Shown here: piece by piece, positions 22,591 through 35,819 of the stretch
Position numbering within the stretch: position 1 is the first letter of the stretch
How the letters are laid out: every line of letters begins with the position of its first letter
Assembly (NCBI RefSeq): GCF_001723175.1
Contig: NC_064653.1
Span: forward strand, 3,844,001-3,908,000
Length of the DNA: 64,000 bases
DNA from: Penicillium oxalicum
Taxonomy: Eukaryota; Ascomycota; Eurotiomycetes; Eurotiales; Aspergillaceae
Direction: 5' to 3'
Program-made: the position numbers and the translations under genes
The notes under the pieces: generated by a model
What the model was told of the DNA's origin: nothing
Database searches by the model: none
The model's input: the letters and a program-made list of their open reading frames with translations, nothing else

Positions 22591-24640
22591 TCAACGCGCA
22601 TAACGACGATTATCGCCATAGGTCGATTGACTCGAGCGACGGCTTGCCCGTTCAGAGCGACGATCATCACGCGGACGTCGTGGAACCTCATCCGGTTCTC
22701 GGCGGACGGAACGACCCGTCTGGTCTGAATACGAAGATCCAGCCGCATGGTATTGTTTCGGCCGTCGTTCACCGGCGATAGACAATTGGACACGGCCCGT
22801 GTCGCCAGCTTGGATCTTGATATTCTTACCAGCGACCGACTCCTCGGTGAAACCGATAGTCAATCCATTGACCAACAGATTCATATTCTTGCCCTCCCCG
22901 CTGCCGCTGCCACTGCCCCGGCTGCTATTAGATCGGCTCTTCTGGCTACCGTTATCGCTACCTGCACCGATCGCTTTCTTGGTGAGAAGGGCTTCGGCGG
23001 ATGCAGGCATAGTATTTGTCCGGCCGGACTGCTGAGCCTGATAGCGTTCCACTTCACGTTCGCGGGTTTCCAGTCCGTCGCCAGTCCCCGTGCTGCGTAC
23101 ATCCTCTTCCTCCTCATCTTCCTCCTCATCTTCCGAGTAGTACTCCCGAGGACGACGACGGCGAGAGGTTGCGACGGCCACTTGGGCGCCACGGGCACTG
23201 TCGTGATACGATGTTGACCGTCGAGTTTCGCGTAGACTTTCATACCGAGGCCGAGGTCTGGTTTCACGGGAGGTCCGTCGACCGGGCTCGGGCAAGGCAG
23301 CGACCATATCACTCATATCCATCGACGCACGCGATTGACGCCGCGGTGCCGCCGGAACAGCTTGAGTGGTGTAAGCCTTGCGCGAGAGCTCGGGACGATC
23401 GGGTCGTTTCGCCTGGTGAACCTGGGCCTTGGGTCTTTGAGGCATCGGCCGCGGCGGGGGAGGCATCTTGTAGAAATCTTCATCGCGGGGAGGTTTGGGG
23501 GCTCGCCCTCGCGGCGCGTCGTAGTGGGGTTCACGGTGGTATTCACGCGGTGCTTCCCTTGAGCGATACTCACGAGAAACTTCTGATGTGATTGGCGGGG
23601 GGAAGTACGAGTCTTCTGGTTCATCAAGCCAATCCGGAAAGACACCTTGCTCCATCTGCGGCGGTGGGGGCGGGGGAGGCGGTCCTCCATAGATCGAGGA
23701 CGAGCGACGCGGACGAGATTGGGGCGGACGTTCTCGAGTCCGCGAGCGTGATCGCTCGCTCGGCGGGTAGTCGGACGGGTGTCCATACTCGGATCCCGCA
23801 TAATATGACCCGGCGTAGGGGGATGAGGCATATGGATGACCATACGCTGATGAGGCGGGTGGAGGGCCCTGGTCATAGTATGACCCCGGGTGATGATAGA
23901 CCGGTGCGGCGGCATGGCCCATCATGCCCGCGTGCATACTGACGGGTCGATCTTGATGATACATGTGTGTCCGATAGGAATTGGAATGGTGTGATCGACC
24001 CACCGGACGGTGAAACTCCTCGACGGCGTACGGATGACGACCCCCGTGGGGTGAGGACGGTGGGTAGTCCGGGACCGGCGGCGGGCCAAAGTGGTAGGCA
24101 GAGGCAAAGTCCATGCCGAAGTGGTGATCCACGGGCGTGGAGGGTGGTTGCTTGATGATAACGGGCGGATTTTTCGTAGAAGAGTTCTGGTGGAGGATGG
24201 TGTTGGATCTGAGCAGATTCACGGCGGCGATGTTTGGACGAGGACCGTTGCACGTGAGCATGATGATGGGATGGAATCCCCGTCGGCTTCTCAGCGTGCT
24301 CCGGTCGAATGCGTTCGCGCTCTCTCTCGGTTCGTGGCCGTCGACTGGAACTGGTTCGGGCTAGGTCGGTGCGATGCTTGGGCATATCCAGCTTATGAGG
24401 GACGGGGGGGCTTCTCTCGCCCAATGGGCCGGATTGGGTGCTGGTGCCGGTGGCGGCGGTACGACTAGAATAGCCTGAGTCACTGGCGCCGTCGATCAGC
24501 GGCTCCGCTGGGAATCTATGAGCCAACCTGGAGGAGACTTTGATAGCCGTATTGGCTGAGTGCCGACTGTCGGGTACGATGCCGCCTTCTTCGTCGTAGT
24601 CCTCGACATAGGCCGCTTGAGGGACCCTGCCCCCGGGCAT
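22591..24640 (-). CDS. Large disordered Arg/Ser/Pro-rich protein, function unknown
   Basis: Two exons, 24640-24254 and 24186-22591, separated by a 67 bp intron with a weak donor (GTGCAA) and CACCAG acceptor, give 660 residues; the join is the least certain part. The N-terminus MPGGRVPQAAYVEDYDEEGG is followed by ADSG-like Ser/Thr stretches. The middle is rich in Tyr, His, Pro and Gly, with a GGPPPPPPPPQ run, and a DEEEDEEEED acidic block follows. A short ordered block lies at about residues 561-608 (MNLLVNGLTIGFTEE, then AGKNIKIQAGDTGRVQLSI), which reads as beta strands and may be the conserved functional part. The tail is Arg/Ser-rich. I recognise it only as a Pezizomycotina-type conserved hypothetical protein. 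Low complexity could also reflect a scaffold or RNA-associated role; nothing shows which. Confidence 0.7.
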
Positions 24641-24723
24641 CGCTTTGCTGCACGTTTTGATGACGGAGCGATCTGACCGGGTGCCAATGTCAGTTCCGAG
24701 GAGGCAGCTGTTTGAGGGAAGCA

Positions 24724-24741
24724 GGGGGGGGGGGGGGGGGG
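24724..24741. repeat. G18 homopolymer
   Basis: Eighteen consecutive G on plus (C on minus), about 85 bp upstream of the minus-strand ATG at 24640, so probably in its 5' leader or promoter. Confidence 0.85.
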
Positions 24742-25675
24742 AGGACGGGCTTGGGTGAGGTTCGATGACGACCTGGCCTGCTCCCGATATGGGAACCAGC
24801 GGTGCGTGGGTACTCCACCCGGGCAGCAGCAACGAAGGGAAACAATTTGGGACGACCTACAGCAGACAGATCAACTCCCGTGGGAATGAGACCGATCTGG
24901 TTTCCCCTCGTTGAGGATGAGTCAGTCCCCGAGAGGGATCAGGCAGGTATTTTTGTTTGTCGGGCGCGGGTGTTCCTGGCCTAGCCCACTTTGCATGTAT
25001 GGGGATGGATTTCCGGTATATCACAAGCACGAGGCGTATGACTTGATACCAGCCGTCGATACCACCACGAATGCGACCGCAAGGAACAAAAAAAAGGTGT
25101 CTCACACAACGTGTGGGTAGGACAAGAGTTGTTCGGCGTGATGCCGTCCAGTCTTTGGTCGCGTCGTTTCTCGCACGATCGCACTGGGTCACTCCCTCCC
25201 TTTCGCGCGTCTTCACTCCCTCCCTCTCTCTCTCTCTTCCTGTTTTTTTTTTCTCTCCGTCTCACACACTCCTCTCCTCTCAGCGTCACCCAACCCGATC
25301 TCAGTCAGTCGCAATGGCCGGTGGACCCCGCCAATCGCAAGGGCGATGGCAGGTGGTTGGGCGTAATCCGAATCTGTCAGCGGGCGGAGGCAACGAGGTG
25401 GTATAAGTCCAGATCGCAGTAATGTCTCCATCTGAGAGCCGGGTGAGGTTGGGTGTGGAAAGAAGGCGCGCGAAGAGTGATCGGGCGGCAGAGCGTCAGG
25501 CGTGGGTCCTGACGATGGCAGTCGAACAGCAAGGAGAAGGAAAGGGAAGAACGAGAATGGGGGAGAGGGGACAGGAAAGAACCACCGGACGTCGGAAGAA
25601 GATGAGTGGTGGAGAGTCGACTGGTAGCTGCAGGACTTCTCGAAAGTAGTCTGGAAGACGGCACCCGGTGCTTTT

Positions 25676-25693
25676 GGGGGGGGGGGGGGGGGG
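25676..25693. repeat. G18 homopolymer, second copy
   Basis: A second run of exactly eighteen G, about 950 bp from the first and on the same strand. Confidence 0.85.
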
Positions 25694-28600
25694 ACCTTTG
25701 GGCCTCTGTGCCTTGTGATGGAATCTGTGGATGTGCCTGACTTGGGTACCCAGCGAGTGTCAAGTGGGGGGCGGTGGGTTATTTTTTTTTTTCTCTTTTT
25801 TTTTTTCTTTATCGATTTGGGCGGGTGGATGAAGAGCGGAGTGGGTTTGGGTTGGGTTGATTTGGGTAGAGACCAAGTAGTTAAAATCTCGGGAAGAGTG
25901 GAGTCGAATGGGCAGCGATCACGGGAAAAAGAAAATCGATCAAAACCAAACGGGGAGGAAAAAGAGGAAGGGGAATCAACTGGTAGATAAGCAATCCCAC
26001 CATCCGCGTCGGATGCTCCGTGGGGGAGATGGAAGGGGAGATTGGCAGCACCAAGACAGAGTTTCGTGAAGACGAAAGAGGGAAATTATCACCTGCGTGC
26101 GGAAGAGGCAAAACAAAAAGAGGGTACGGGAGACCGAGCAGATGGGGAGGAAAAAAAAAAGAGATGATCCAAACAAACCAAAATCAAGGCCCGATCGAAA
26201 TTTTCCGCGGTCTCGCCTCAGTCACCCAAAGTCAACACGGGCGTCTTGCCTCGAGAACAGACGAGAGTGTAGCGTCCCGTCTCGCAGTGGAGAGCCTCAG
26301 GGTCAGTGGGAGGAGTCCTCTACTGTACATGGTACCCAACCTGGACACGGTATGGATTCACAGTCAGTCCGACTGGTACGCAGGACATGACAAGCAAGAG
26401 GGAAGAAACGCCCAGCGAAGATTGAAATTCAAAATTTCTGTTCCGAAATACCATGAAACCAAGCCGAGGGAACATCGTGAGAGTTTGTTCTGATGTGAAA
26501 AGTCCCATGATAAGCGGGCTACTACTCATCTGTACACGTCCTCGGTACCGAGGCGACAAGGATGCCAGACTGTACTACTGCTACAGTCGTTGGGCTCTCA
26601 CTCGGTCAATTTACGATGCACTTGTATATGAACCCAACGAAGTCCCCGGAAAGATCTGATGGGGACACAACCACCACAAATTTCAAAAGAAACCCAACGG
26701 AGACAGAATCACTCCGCTCGACGAACAGAATGACTCGTCTGGAGGGACTCCCACTGGGGCCCCTCCACTCGTGTTGCCTGACGTGAGCGTCGGAAGTATA
26801 CTATATACGTGATGGCCCTCGGGAACACACACAGCCAGATGAGACAAAACTGAACCATTCAGATTACAAAATGGAAGGAGATTGTCCGTGTGAACGGAGA
26901 CCTGGTGGGGAACGAACTCCCCCGTCAACTCCGTTTTTTTTTTCTGATCTCGAAACGGGATCGCACGGCGAGGGATCATCGGGTGGCCTCAGCGTTGGCG
27001 GAAATCATCAGGGCGGGTGAAACCGTGGACCGACTCAACGTCAAGCTCGGGGGACCCGCCAGAAGGCGAAGGTCGTTCCCTGGTTCAACCACAAGAGGGA
27101 CCACGGGCCAGTCGCACACTCTAAAACTACCAGCACCCAGCAGTCTGACCATCTCACAGCCTGAAGGGGAGTGTCCCGATTCAGGGTATTGAGGGACGAC
27201 CTGATGTGCTGACCACTTGATGACGATAGTGGTCTCTGCGTGCGAGGTCTAGCCGTTATCCACGCGTGGACGGGAGCTGCGCATGGGGAGAACGGATAAT
27301 ACAGGGAGGTGTCCAGCTGGCAGCTTGGACAGTCAACGGAAAGGCTTCAAGGATCATCATTCCTGAGTAATCGCTGCAAAAGGCGCTAATCCTCGGTCGG
27401 GATGCTTTTTGCTAACACCGACACGGAGATCCAGCCCTGCCACCACCCTTCAACCTTGGCTGCAGGAGTACTGTACCGAGTTCGAATTGTACATTACGCC
27501 CTGCTTGACATCAGCAGATAGCCATGTACTTCATTGACACCTCTCCTACCGGGTAGCGAGGTCAACAAACTGCACACAGCGAGTCTCAGACTCGAGTCCG
27601 AGGGAACAATCGGTCTGCCCTTCCAAGATGAGACATGAAGATCCTATGTGTACCCCGTATACTCCCCCAATATTTGCACCTGGAGTCCAATTCACCGTTG
27701 AAGCTTTCTCGCGAGCCTCATCGGCTTGTTTCCTGTCAACCCATGATTCAAAAAGAGGCCGACGGTCTCTCCGAGTACACTTTATCCGCGCAGAGCTTGC
27801 CTTCTTGTATTCTCTCTTTTTCTCTCTCCCTCTCTACCAACCGATCCCGACAATGCCTCTCTCGGTCGCTGAACCTCTTCTCTCATCTGCGCTGCTCCCG
27901 GCCCGGCGCCCAACCACTGAGCATGGCGGCCCAATACTTGTGCCCTACCCAAAAGGGAGCCAGAAAGCACAGAAGAGAAATAAACCAAAAATTAAAAAAA
28001 AAAAATTAAAAATTAAAAATTAAAACACGAGGACTGCACATCCCTGCTACTGGAGCAAGACAAGGGACCTTTCGCACATTCAGAGAACGAAGAATGCAAA
28101 AAAAAAAGATAGACGTTCTATTCCAAATTCATCGAAACAGACGACCACAATCCACAGATGGAGCCCAAGTGGAGACTTCTAGAAGAACAGAAGTCGTCCT
28201 CAATTTGAGTCGCGAGATTTTGTAGAGATTGCATTATCTTTCTCTCCCTCGCCCTCACACACAGACGGAATCTTCTCCACCCGAATTATGAGTCTCCGAG
28301 GTCTGTACTCATCAACAACGACACAGTACATCATGTCTGATGGTCAAGAGTGTAGTAGTCATCCATTAACCATGTACATTGGAAGAAATGAAACTCGACA
28401 CCGTTGTGTGGCTCAGCAGCGATCGTCATCGACAAAGTCAACTATACGTCCCCTCTTTCCCCCTCTTCTCTGTTCCCCTCTCTTGTGGACCAGTAGATCA
28501 CAGTATGAAACCTCAAGTACTGCCAAAGTGATAAAACAAAAAAAAAAGCAAAAATTAACTTCATGCCCTCCCGGGGACAATGTCTATGTTGCACGCGAGG

Positions 28601-31600
28601 TTTCCTGTATGTACTGCACCTGTTGGGACGGGAAAGCGAGAAGAAGTCGGTCGGGATGTCATGCATGACATGACGCCCTCGGAGACAATCAACTTCAATC
28701 TGTCATGGCATTCGACAACTTGTCCGCTTGCGTTATCTCAACAAATTCCGGACTCGGACTTGGTTTTGTAAATGACTTTCACTAGAAGAAAATGAAAGAA
28801 CAGACAAGAAGCGCATCGATCCAGAGGCCCCCTCGCACTCGCACTCGCATCACATCACAATCCAATCTCCCTCTCAGTACCGGCAGCAGTGACCGTGCCC
28901 ACGCGTCCGTCTTAATGTCCGCTCCATGCTGCGGCGCGGTGACGCCGGAGGAGACCTGCAGGCCCTCGTGGCAGCTGCTCAATGGGCGCTGCTAGCTCTT
29001 GCCCGCTGCTGTCCGAGGGTGAGTCATTATGGGTGCTACTCTCCATCTCTTTCTCTTTCTCCCTCTGTCTGTCTGCTTGCCTCGAGTAGTCGAGCGTCAT
29101 TTCACCCAACTATAACCTCTTCTGTTTATTTCTGATCTTTCCTGATTTTCCACCTCGGTTAAAAGGTCAACGAGTAGCAACACATATAGAGATGAACTCA
29201 TCATTCACTACTCGCCATTTCAATTCTATGAAACTTGAAACTGCCGAGGGAAACGACAGCACGCATGAGATGAAGACCTTTGGCGTTGATTGTTGGTTTC
29301 TCCGCAATCAATGACACGTGAACCCTGTCGACGACATGGAGGCGCTTTTTCTTTTGTCGGAATTTCTTGAATTGCTTATCAATCAACGGGTCTTTCAGCC
29401 ATCCAGCTCGACACCACCTGCCAGCGATGAAATCAGAAATTCCGTGGTCGATAGTCATCGTGATCGTTGTCCTTTTTGTCCAGGGTGACCAGACCTGTGA
29501 CGCTATGACACCTAGTGCCAACCTTGAACTGCGAATCCATGGGATTTTAAGCGATGACTTGCAGCACGGACGAAGATCATGATGACTTTGAGAGTTTGGT
29601 TGATGAGGGCACTTCGACTCCTTGCATCTCGGGATGAATCCAGTACACCGATCAGTCCGTGGTCATCAATGAGGTCAGTAGATGCGAGCCAAAAAAAAAG
29701 ACAAAAAAAAGAGCGGCTTCCAAGTCTGCGAGCAAGTGACGAGAGTTTGTCACCGAGATCATGGCCATCACATCTCGTATCCATTTCCAGCTAAAGCAAG
29801 TGTTGCTAAGTATACCACAAGCCATGGACATAATGAAACCTACTCTACCCATTGTAATGCTGTGTACTACCAGACCCGCCTCGCTCTATTCGTAAGCTGG
29901 CGGATACCTCTGACGAGAAATGCCAGGACACAGCCCGAATGGGGAAATGGGAAATACTGGCAGTGCCACCAGGACTACTCCCTTTTCACTGGACAATCAA
30001 CCCTGCTAAACTCAATGAGAAATGCAAAACCCGGGCAAACTTCCCCCCCCAGGTATGTGGCGTGGTCCGTATCATGGGGCCGAGTAGTACGCAGATGCGG
30101 CTCTTCAGCCTGTCCCCCCACCTGCGATAGGCAGAGCGACCAGCACACTAAAGGATGTTCATGACTGAAGAAGTGCACCTCGATTTATCCTCCACTGCAA
30201 GCATCATATTCGCGTTAAGCTCTCCCTTTCGTGTTTGAACTGAATCCGCGCCACCCTTGGTAATGTGCTCACCGAGTACGATCAGGAAACGCGACTGGAG
30301 AACGGACTTTAAGCGCTTGGATCGGGAGATGGATTGCCACAAGATACAGAGCATCTGTACCTTGAGTTTGAAATATTAAGGATAATGGAGATCATATCAT
30401 TCACTCTTATCAGACATGTGAGTCATGAATATAACTGCTAGATCTACAGTGGGTACTGGGTATCCACTACAAGTATCAATCTTGGGTACTTGCGTGTCTG
30501 ACTGGAATTGGATTGAATGAGCAATGACAGGTGTCCAGACCTTACAGGTGCTGGTCCATCTCAAAATTCATTAGAAGACCTATATTCTAGACTTACAAGT
30601 AATTGCAAGGCACACTAATCAACTTATCATATCGAGGTAGGTGGTTTCACTCCCGCTCGCTCAAAGACTTTGTTTGCTCGAGTCGTCTCTCGCGGTACAC
30701 AGCTCACTGCTCACAGGATGTCTCTTGCTATTAGCTCAAGTGTGAGACTGCCACGATACACTTTTGTGTAACAATAGCCGATCCCCGCCTATAAGTCATT
30801 CTTCATTAATTCATACTTTGGCTGTCCATCGCCGACTAACTGATAGAGGCAGATCCAGGCTTATTTCCTCCCCCAAGCAAGTCATTTTCAACGAAAGGGG
30901 GAGGGGCAGAGGCAGAGGAAAATCCTCCGCTGATTTTGCCCAGGAGATAGTAGTACAAGGGAAGGCGGGGAAGTGAATTCCAGCATGTCACCAGAGACAC
31001 TTGTCCACGCTGGATTCATCTGTCGTATATCATTGTACCCACTTCTTGATGGAAGTTATGTAGGCAACGCATTGCCGGATACCTTACTACAACTCCTACT
31101 TTCCATCAAATGTACAACATGCCGAGGAAAAATAGGGATCAATCAAGCGGGATGGCCAGTGGAGCCCCGCCCAGTACCAGTGACAGCACCAAGCGATCAA
31201 AGCCGATCGAAGATCACGCCTCCGAAGATCACTTGCCTTTTTGGCACTGAGAAAAAAAATGGTCAAAAGTACTTCTTATCTGACTCGAGGAATGAGTTTA
31301 CTAGTTGACCGTCGATGGGAGATTGGAGTTTGGATATTCTTGCATTGATTCCATGATCTGAGTGATGGGGAATAGATGAGCAGTTTCACGAACAAAAGCC
31401 CGACGTGCATCTCTGATTCTGCTTGTAAGATCTGAATAAGATATCCCCTTCAACGTGGTAAATAAGTACTACAGCAGTATACTCTCAGCAAGGTATGTAC
31501 CTATTTGCCCACTTCCATCCCTCGGATCTTTTCGCCACAAGCGGGGAAAGCTCGAGACTGAAAAAAGTAGAAAGAACCTAAGCTCCGAGAGGAAAATGGA

Positions 31601-33207
31601 AAATGCCGTGTTCATTCCTCTTTTCCTTTTCCCTTTTTGTTATATTGGGGGAGGGGGGGGGGGATGTTCTTTTTCAAAATGGTAAAAAGATTCCCCCCCT
31701 TGCGTCGCTCATCTCCCAGGTCCACAAGAAGTCACTAATACTACGTACAAGTCCATGCAGTGACCATCTCATGCGATCCAGGCAAACCTGCCAAAATAAT
31801 GATCTGATTACTGAAATCCCCGTCTTTCTATTTCCTCACCGCAACTTCTTAACCCCGCTTTATGCTCAGCACCGCCGCCACTACCACCATCGCCCCTCGA
31901 CTGAAGTAACTTTGTGAAACATTCTTCAATTATATGAGGGGGAAAAATATATGTTGGCAAGGAAAGAGTAGCTCCATCCATATAGAATGTTTAGATGGAA
32001 ATGGTAATATGGAGATCAGATGGGGATGGGTGATCGGATCCACATCGTAGCTAGGTACCTTGTATGCATGAAGTACGGACTACAGTACAGTAGTAAGTTG
32101 GACCGAGTACTCGAGGTACTTGGTGATAGTGACCACCTCGCTGGCCAGAACTAGCAACTCTTTCCTCGGTACTTGATCTGGCTATCTCCCGGGCTGGGCT
32201 AGACGCTCGATGCGCTTTCTCTTGCGGCACTGTGGATCCGATGGTGTTGAGGAGAGACAAGAGGGAATGGTCATAATGGACTGGATTGGACTGGACTGTG
32301 CTCTGCTGTACACAGTGCGCCAACTCGAATAGATCTACCGAGGAGTAACGATTCGATGAACGATACCGCGGGTCCTCAGGATAGGTTCCATAGATACGAG
32401 CATGACTTGCATTTGCCTCAGTCCGGCGGCAGGATCCGGTGAGGATAGATACTATTATACGTGTGGATACATATACATACTATCAGCATCTACTGTGGAC
32501 CTAACATATGATATTCCTGTGCGCAAAAGAGGGTGGGAAAAGTCACAATCAACGCAAAGATATCTGGAACTGCAGTGTGTGCCGTTGCGGATCATAATAC
32601 TGGCTTGATTCACTTTAGTCATGGGTTTGCTCAGTATTCTGCCACGATATTACATGGAGTAGATGGTGATGCACTTGTGTTTTGCTTGACAGGAGTTGGG
32701 CATTTTCATTCATGCTACTGGAATTTCAGCCGCCGAGTGGAGTGGTGGGACTGGCCCGGGTCGGGTGAGCGATTGCGGCTTGGTATTCCGGCAGATGGTA
32801 CGGAATAGGTTCAATGCCACTGGATCATGGGATCATGGGATCATTCGTGTCCATGAGTCGAGAGTCGGGGGTACGGGTTTTGCCACATGAAGCCGGACAT
32901 GAAGGTGTGTTCACGTGGGCAGAGAAGAAACACCATTGAGTATTTCCAAAATTAACAGTAGTCATGATCAGGTACATTAGCACTTGAAAAAAAAAAAACA
33001 GCGCATTAGCATAAGCGATTAGAAAGAGGTGAATAGAAAAAAAAAAGTTCCACCCAGACCCCCAAAGCACAGAACATGTGTAGCAGATCCACAAAATGCC
33101 ACAAAACTCCATGTCCAAAACAGTCTATACAGCCCTCGAGCCCTTTCTATAAGCCACCCAATCACTCTCAGCGAGGTGATAATTTTTGAAAAAAGTCAGT
33201 CAACAAT

Positions 33208-35819
33208 TCAAGTTCGACGCACAGTAAGCGCGATCCATCCAAATAGTCGATAAACGGCAACGATGCCGATCAAGATGCCAACCCACTTGCCGGTTCGCCC
33301 CGTGGCGTACCCGTATTGGGACAGCACGGCGGTTCCCCGAATCATACACTGATCTGCCAGATCTGAATCGTACATGCAGCGACAGCCTGTTCCGCAAGAG
33401 TAATTTCGTTTGGAGAATTCGTTGACCATCATTCCTTGGAAGACATAGGCCTAAAACAAAGACGAAGGGAAGCGGATTGGGCGTTAGTGAGAGGAAAAGA
33501 TGTAAAAAAAATATAGACAGGAGAGATTAATAGACATGAGATGGATATGTATGAACGAGTGCGTACCTGGTAATCAATGTAGTGGAAGACGTATTTCCAG
33601 AATGGATTGAGGATGGTGGGGGCGACGAGGAATCCGCCAACACTCATCCAGAGTCCGTTGGCAAAGGCCACTAGGGCGAGGGCAATGACGAAATTCGGGA
33701 AGATGGACGTGAAGAATACCACCAGACTCTCAGCGGCGACGAGGTCCAAGAAGATCCACATCACCCAGGTCATGAAGGCCGAGCCACTAGGGCGGAAGTT
33801 GGAGAGCCAGTAGGAGACGACGGAGAAGAGGATGGAAATGAGGACTGGAGCAAAACATGAGTCAAAACGGACGAGTCTTTGGTGAAGATTGACTCAAAAG
33901 CTTACATAGATAAGGAAGACCGATGAGAAAGTTGGCAATAACAAATGGAGTAGGACCATAGAGACCGTTGGCTCGCTCCTTGACAAACGTTGCGCGGTCT
34001 TCGAGAAATGCAGGGACGTAGGCGACGGCCATGAAGGACATGAATGCTGATCCAAAGAACTGTTGTGCGGATGTGTCAGCTTTTATTTTACTCTCCCTTT
34101 CCCCCTTTTTTTTTTTTTTTCACAGTAGATGAAATGCGGGAGAGAATGTGGGTTGCACAAGCTTACAATTGCATTGACAAACGGTTGAATATAATCCTGG
34201 GTTGGATGAAGACGCAGCCATACTGTGCCCATCATGATAGCAAGACCTGGTTCTAGGTGTAAGCTTCTGCTGTCGAGACCAAACACCAATTTTTGTCGTG
34301 GTAACAAAGAGGGGGAGAAGAAGGAAACTCACCAAGATACATGGCAATTCGGATTCCATAAGCCACCACATCACGATAACTCTTGATCCAGAGACGATGG
34401 AGTAAAGCCTGTGTGATCTTGACGGCATTTGGACGAGCCATGTCCTCGGGAGTGAGGACATTGGCGTTTTTCTCGGATACTTGACTCCGCGAAGAGACCT
34501 GTCTCATCGTGTTTTGCGCTTCAGCAGAAGTAGTCCACTCGCTCTGAATGCGATGAACACGCTCGCGGGCCTCTTCCTTGGCACCACCAAAGTCTGAACT
34601 GACAATGTCGAGAAGAAACTCGGCGGGATTGGTGTGCGTGGGGATGGGATGCCCGATTCGTGCGAAATAATTTTCCACTTCGTGGTTGATGGGGCCAAAG
34701 TAGCATGTTCTCCCGGCGGACAAGAGAAGGAGTTTGTCGAAGAGCTGGAAGGTGGTGGTTGAGGGTTGATGGATACTGGCGATGATGATCAACTAGATAT
34801 AGCGAGAGAACTCGGTTCAGCATGGTCATTTTCCTTGAAAAGGGATCTCTTTTCTCGAAGTGATTTGAACTCACGTTGTTTTCCCGGGCAAGCTTTTTGG
34901 CGTACGACATGACCTCGTAGCTGGCGGTCGAGTCCAGTCCACTGGTGGGCTCATCCAAGAACAAGATCTTGGGACAGGTGATGAGCTGGCTGGCCACGCT
35001 GACCCGTCGCTTCTGGCCTCCACTGATACCCTTGCGAATAGGCGTCCCCACCAGAGTGTTTTCCTGGCTTTGGATTCCAAACGACTCCAGGAGGGTCTGA
35101 ATGCGTTCCATACGTTGACGCTTGGTCACCGAGCTGTCATATGGTGTCGAGCAGTCAGAATAGGTTCCAAATCCAGATCAAGAGGTATCCCCAATACAAT
35201 CATGAGGTATTGTCTTTGATAAGATGCAACATACCTTGGCAACGACAGGTCGGCTGCGAATTTCAATGTTTCGCGGACCGTCAACGATCCGATCAGTGCA
35301 TCTTCCTGTTCGACATACGAGGTCATGCGACCAAAGGCTCCCGTGTCCACATGAGTGCCGTTGACAAATGTGTCTCCCATCACTTTGGCCCCGGACGCGG
35401 CGGGTCGTCGAGCCAACACATTGAGCAGCGTGGTTTTGCCGCAGCCCGAAGGTCCCATTAGGGCAACAATTTCTCCTGTGCGCCTCGATCGAGAAAGAAT
35501 CAGTCATCCAGTGTCTTTGGTGCCCTTGACTCTTCCATGATAAAAAAAAGGAAAGTTCAGAGGTCTTGGCCCATTTTCTTCTTCTTTTTGGGAAATAGGA
35601 CTAACCTTGTTGGACGTCACCGGTAATGTCGTTGATCAAATCCCTCGCTTTCTTCGTCTGCCGGTCCTTGACAGTGACGGTGAGACCACTCCAGGAGAAG
35701 TTCTTGACGGAATGGTTCATCAAAAAGCGACTGTCTCCATTCCACTCCACGTCGAGGGTTGGGCTCGGCGGAGCCTGGCTCCCGCTCGCGGAGGACGGTG
35801 GTTCTTCCATCCTCGTCAT
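33208..35819 (-). CDS. ABCG-family half transporter (NBD-TMD)
   Basis: ATP-driven exporter of the White/ABCG type, in the plasma or an internal membrane, working as a dimer. Eight exons (35819-35606, 35475-35235, 35133-34875, 34792-34333, 34246-34167, 34059-33906, 33844-33567, 33450-33208) sum to 1929 nt, 642 residues, normal for a half transporter. Walker A GPSGCGKTT (79-87), signature ISGGQKRR (188-195), Walker B LFLDEPTSG (209-217) and the switch His in SIHQPS (H246) are all intact. The C-terminal half has about six membrane segments (AIMMGTVW, FVIANFLIGLP, MWIFLDLVAAESLVVF and others), and a Cys-rich extracellular loop (CGTGCRCMYD) before the last helix, typical of fungal ABCG proteins. 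Seven introns of about 50-125 bp carry good signals. Start is the first ATG before the NBD. Substrate is unknown. Confidence 0.92.

Larger units (their letters stand above)
24641..33207. other. 8.5 kb gene-free region
   Basis: No frame on either strand shows a domain or joins into a convincing gene. The left kilobase must hold the promoter of the minus-strand gene starting at 24640. CT-rich tracts at about 25195-25275, 27805-27840, 28235-28262 and 29040-29075 resemble plus-strand initiator/leader sequence. Two are followed within about 50 bp by short frames starting ATG (25315, 30 codons; 27852, 57 codons) that do not continue into anything recognisable. There are poly-T (25782-25812), poly-A and A/T-rich runs (27990-28024), and poly-G runs. 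It may be long regulatory sequence, untranslated RNA genes, or decayed DNA. Confidence 0.45.
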
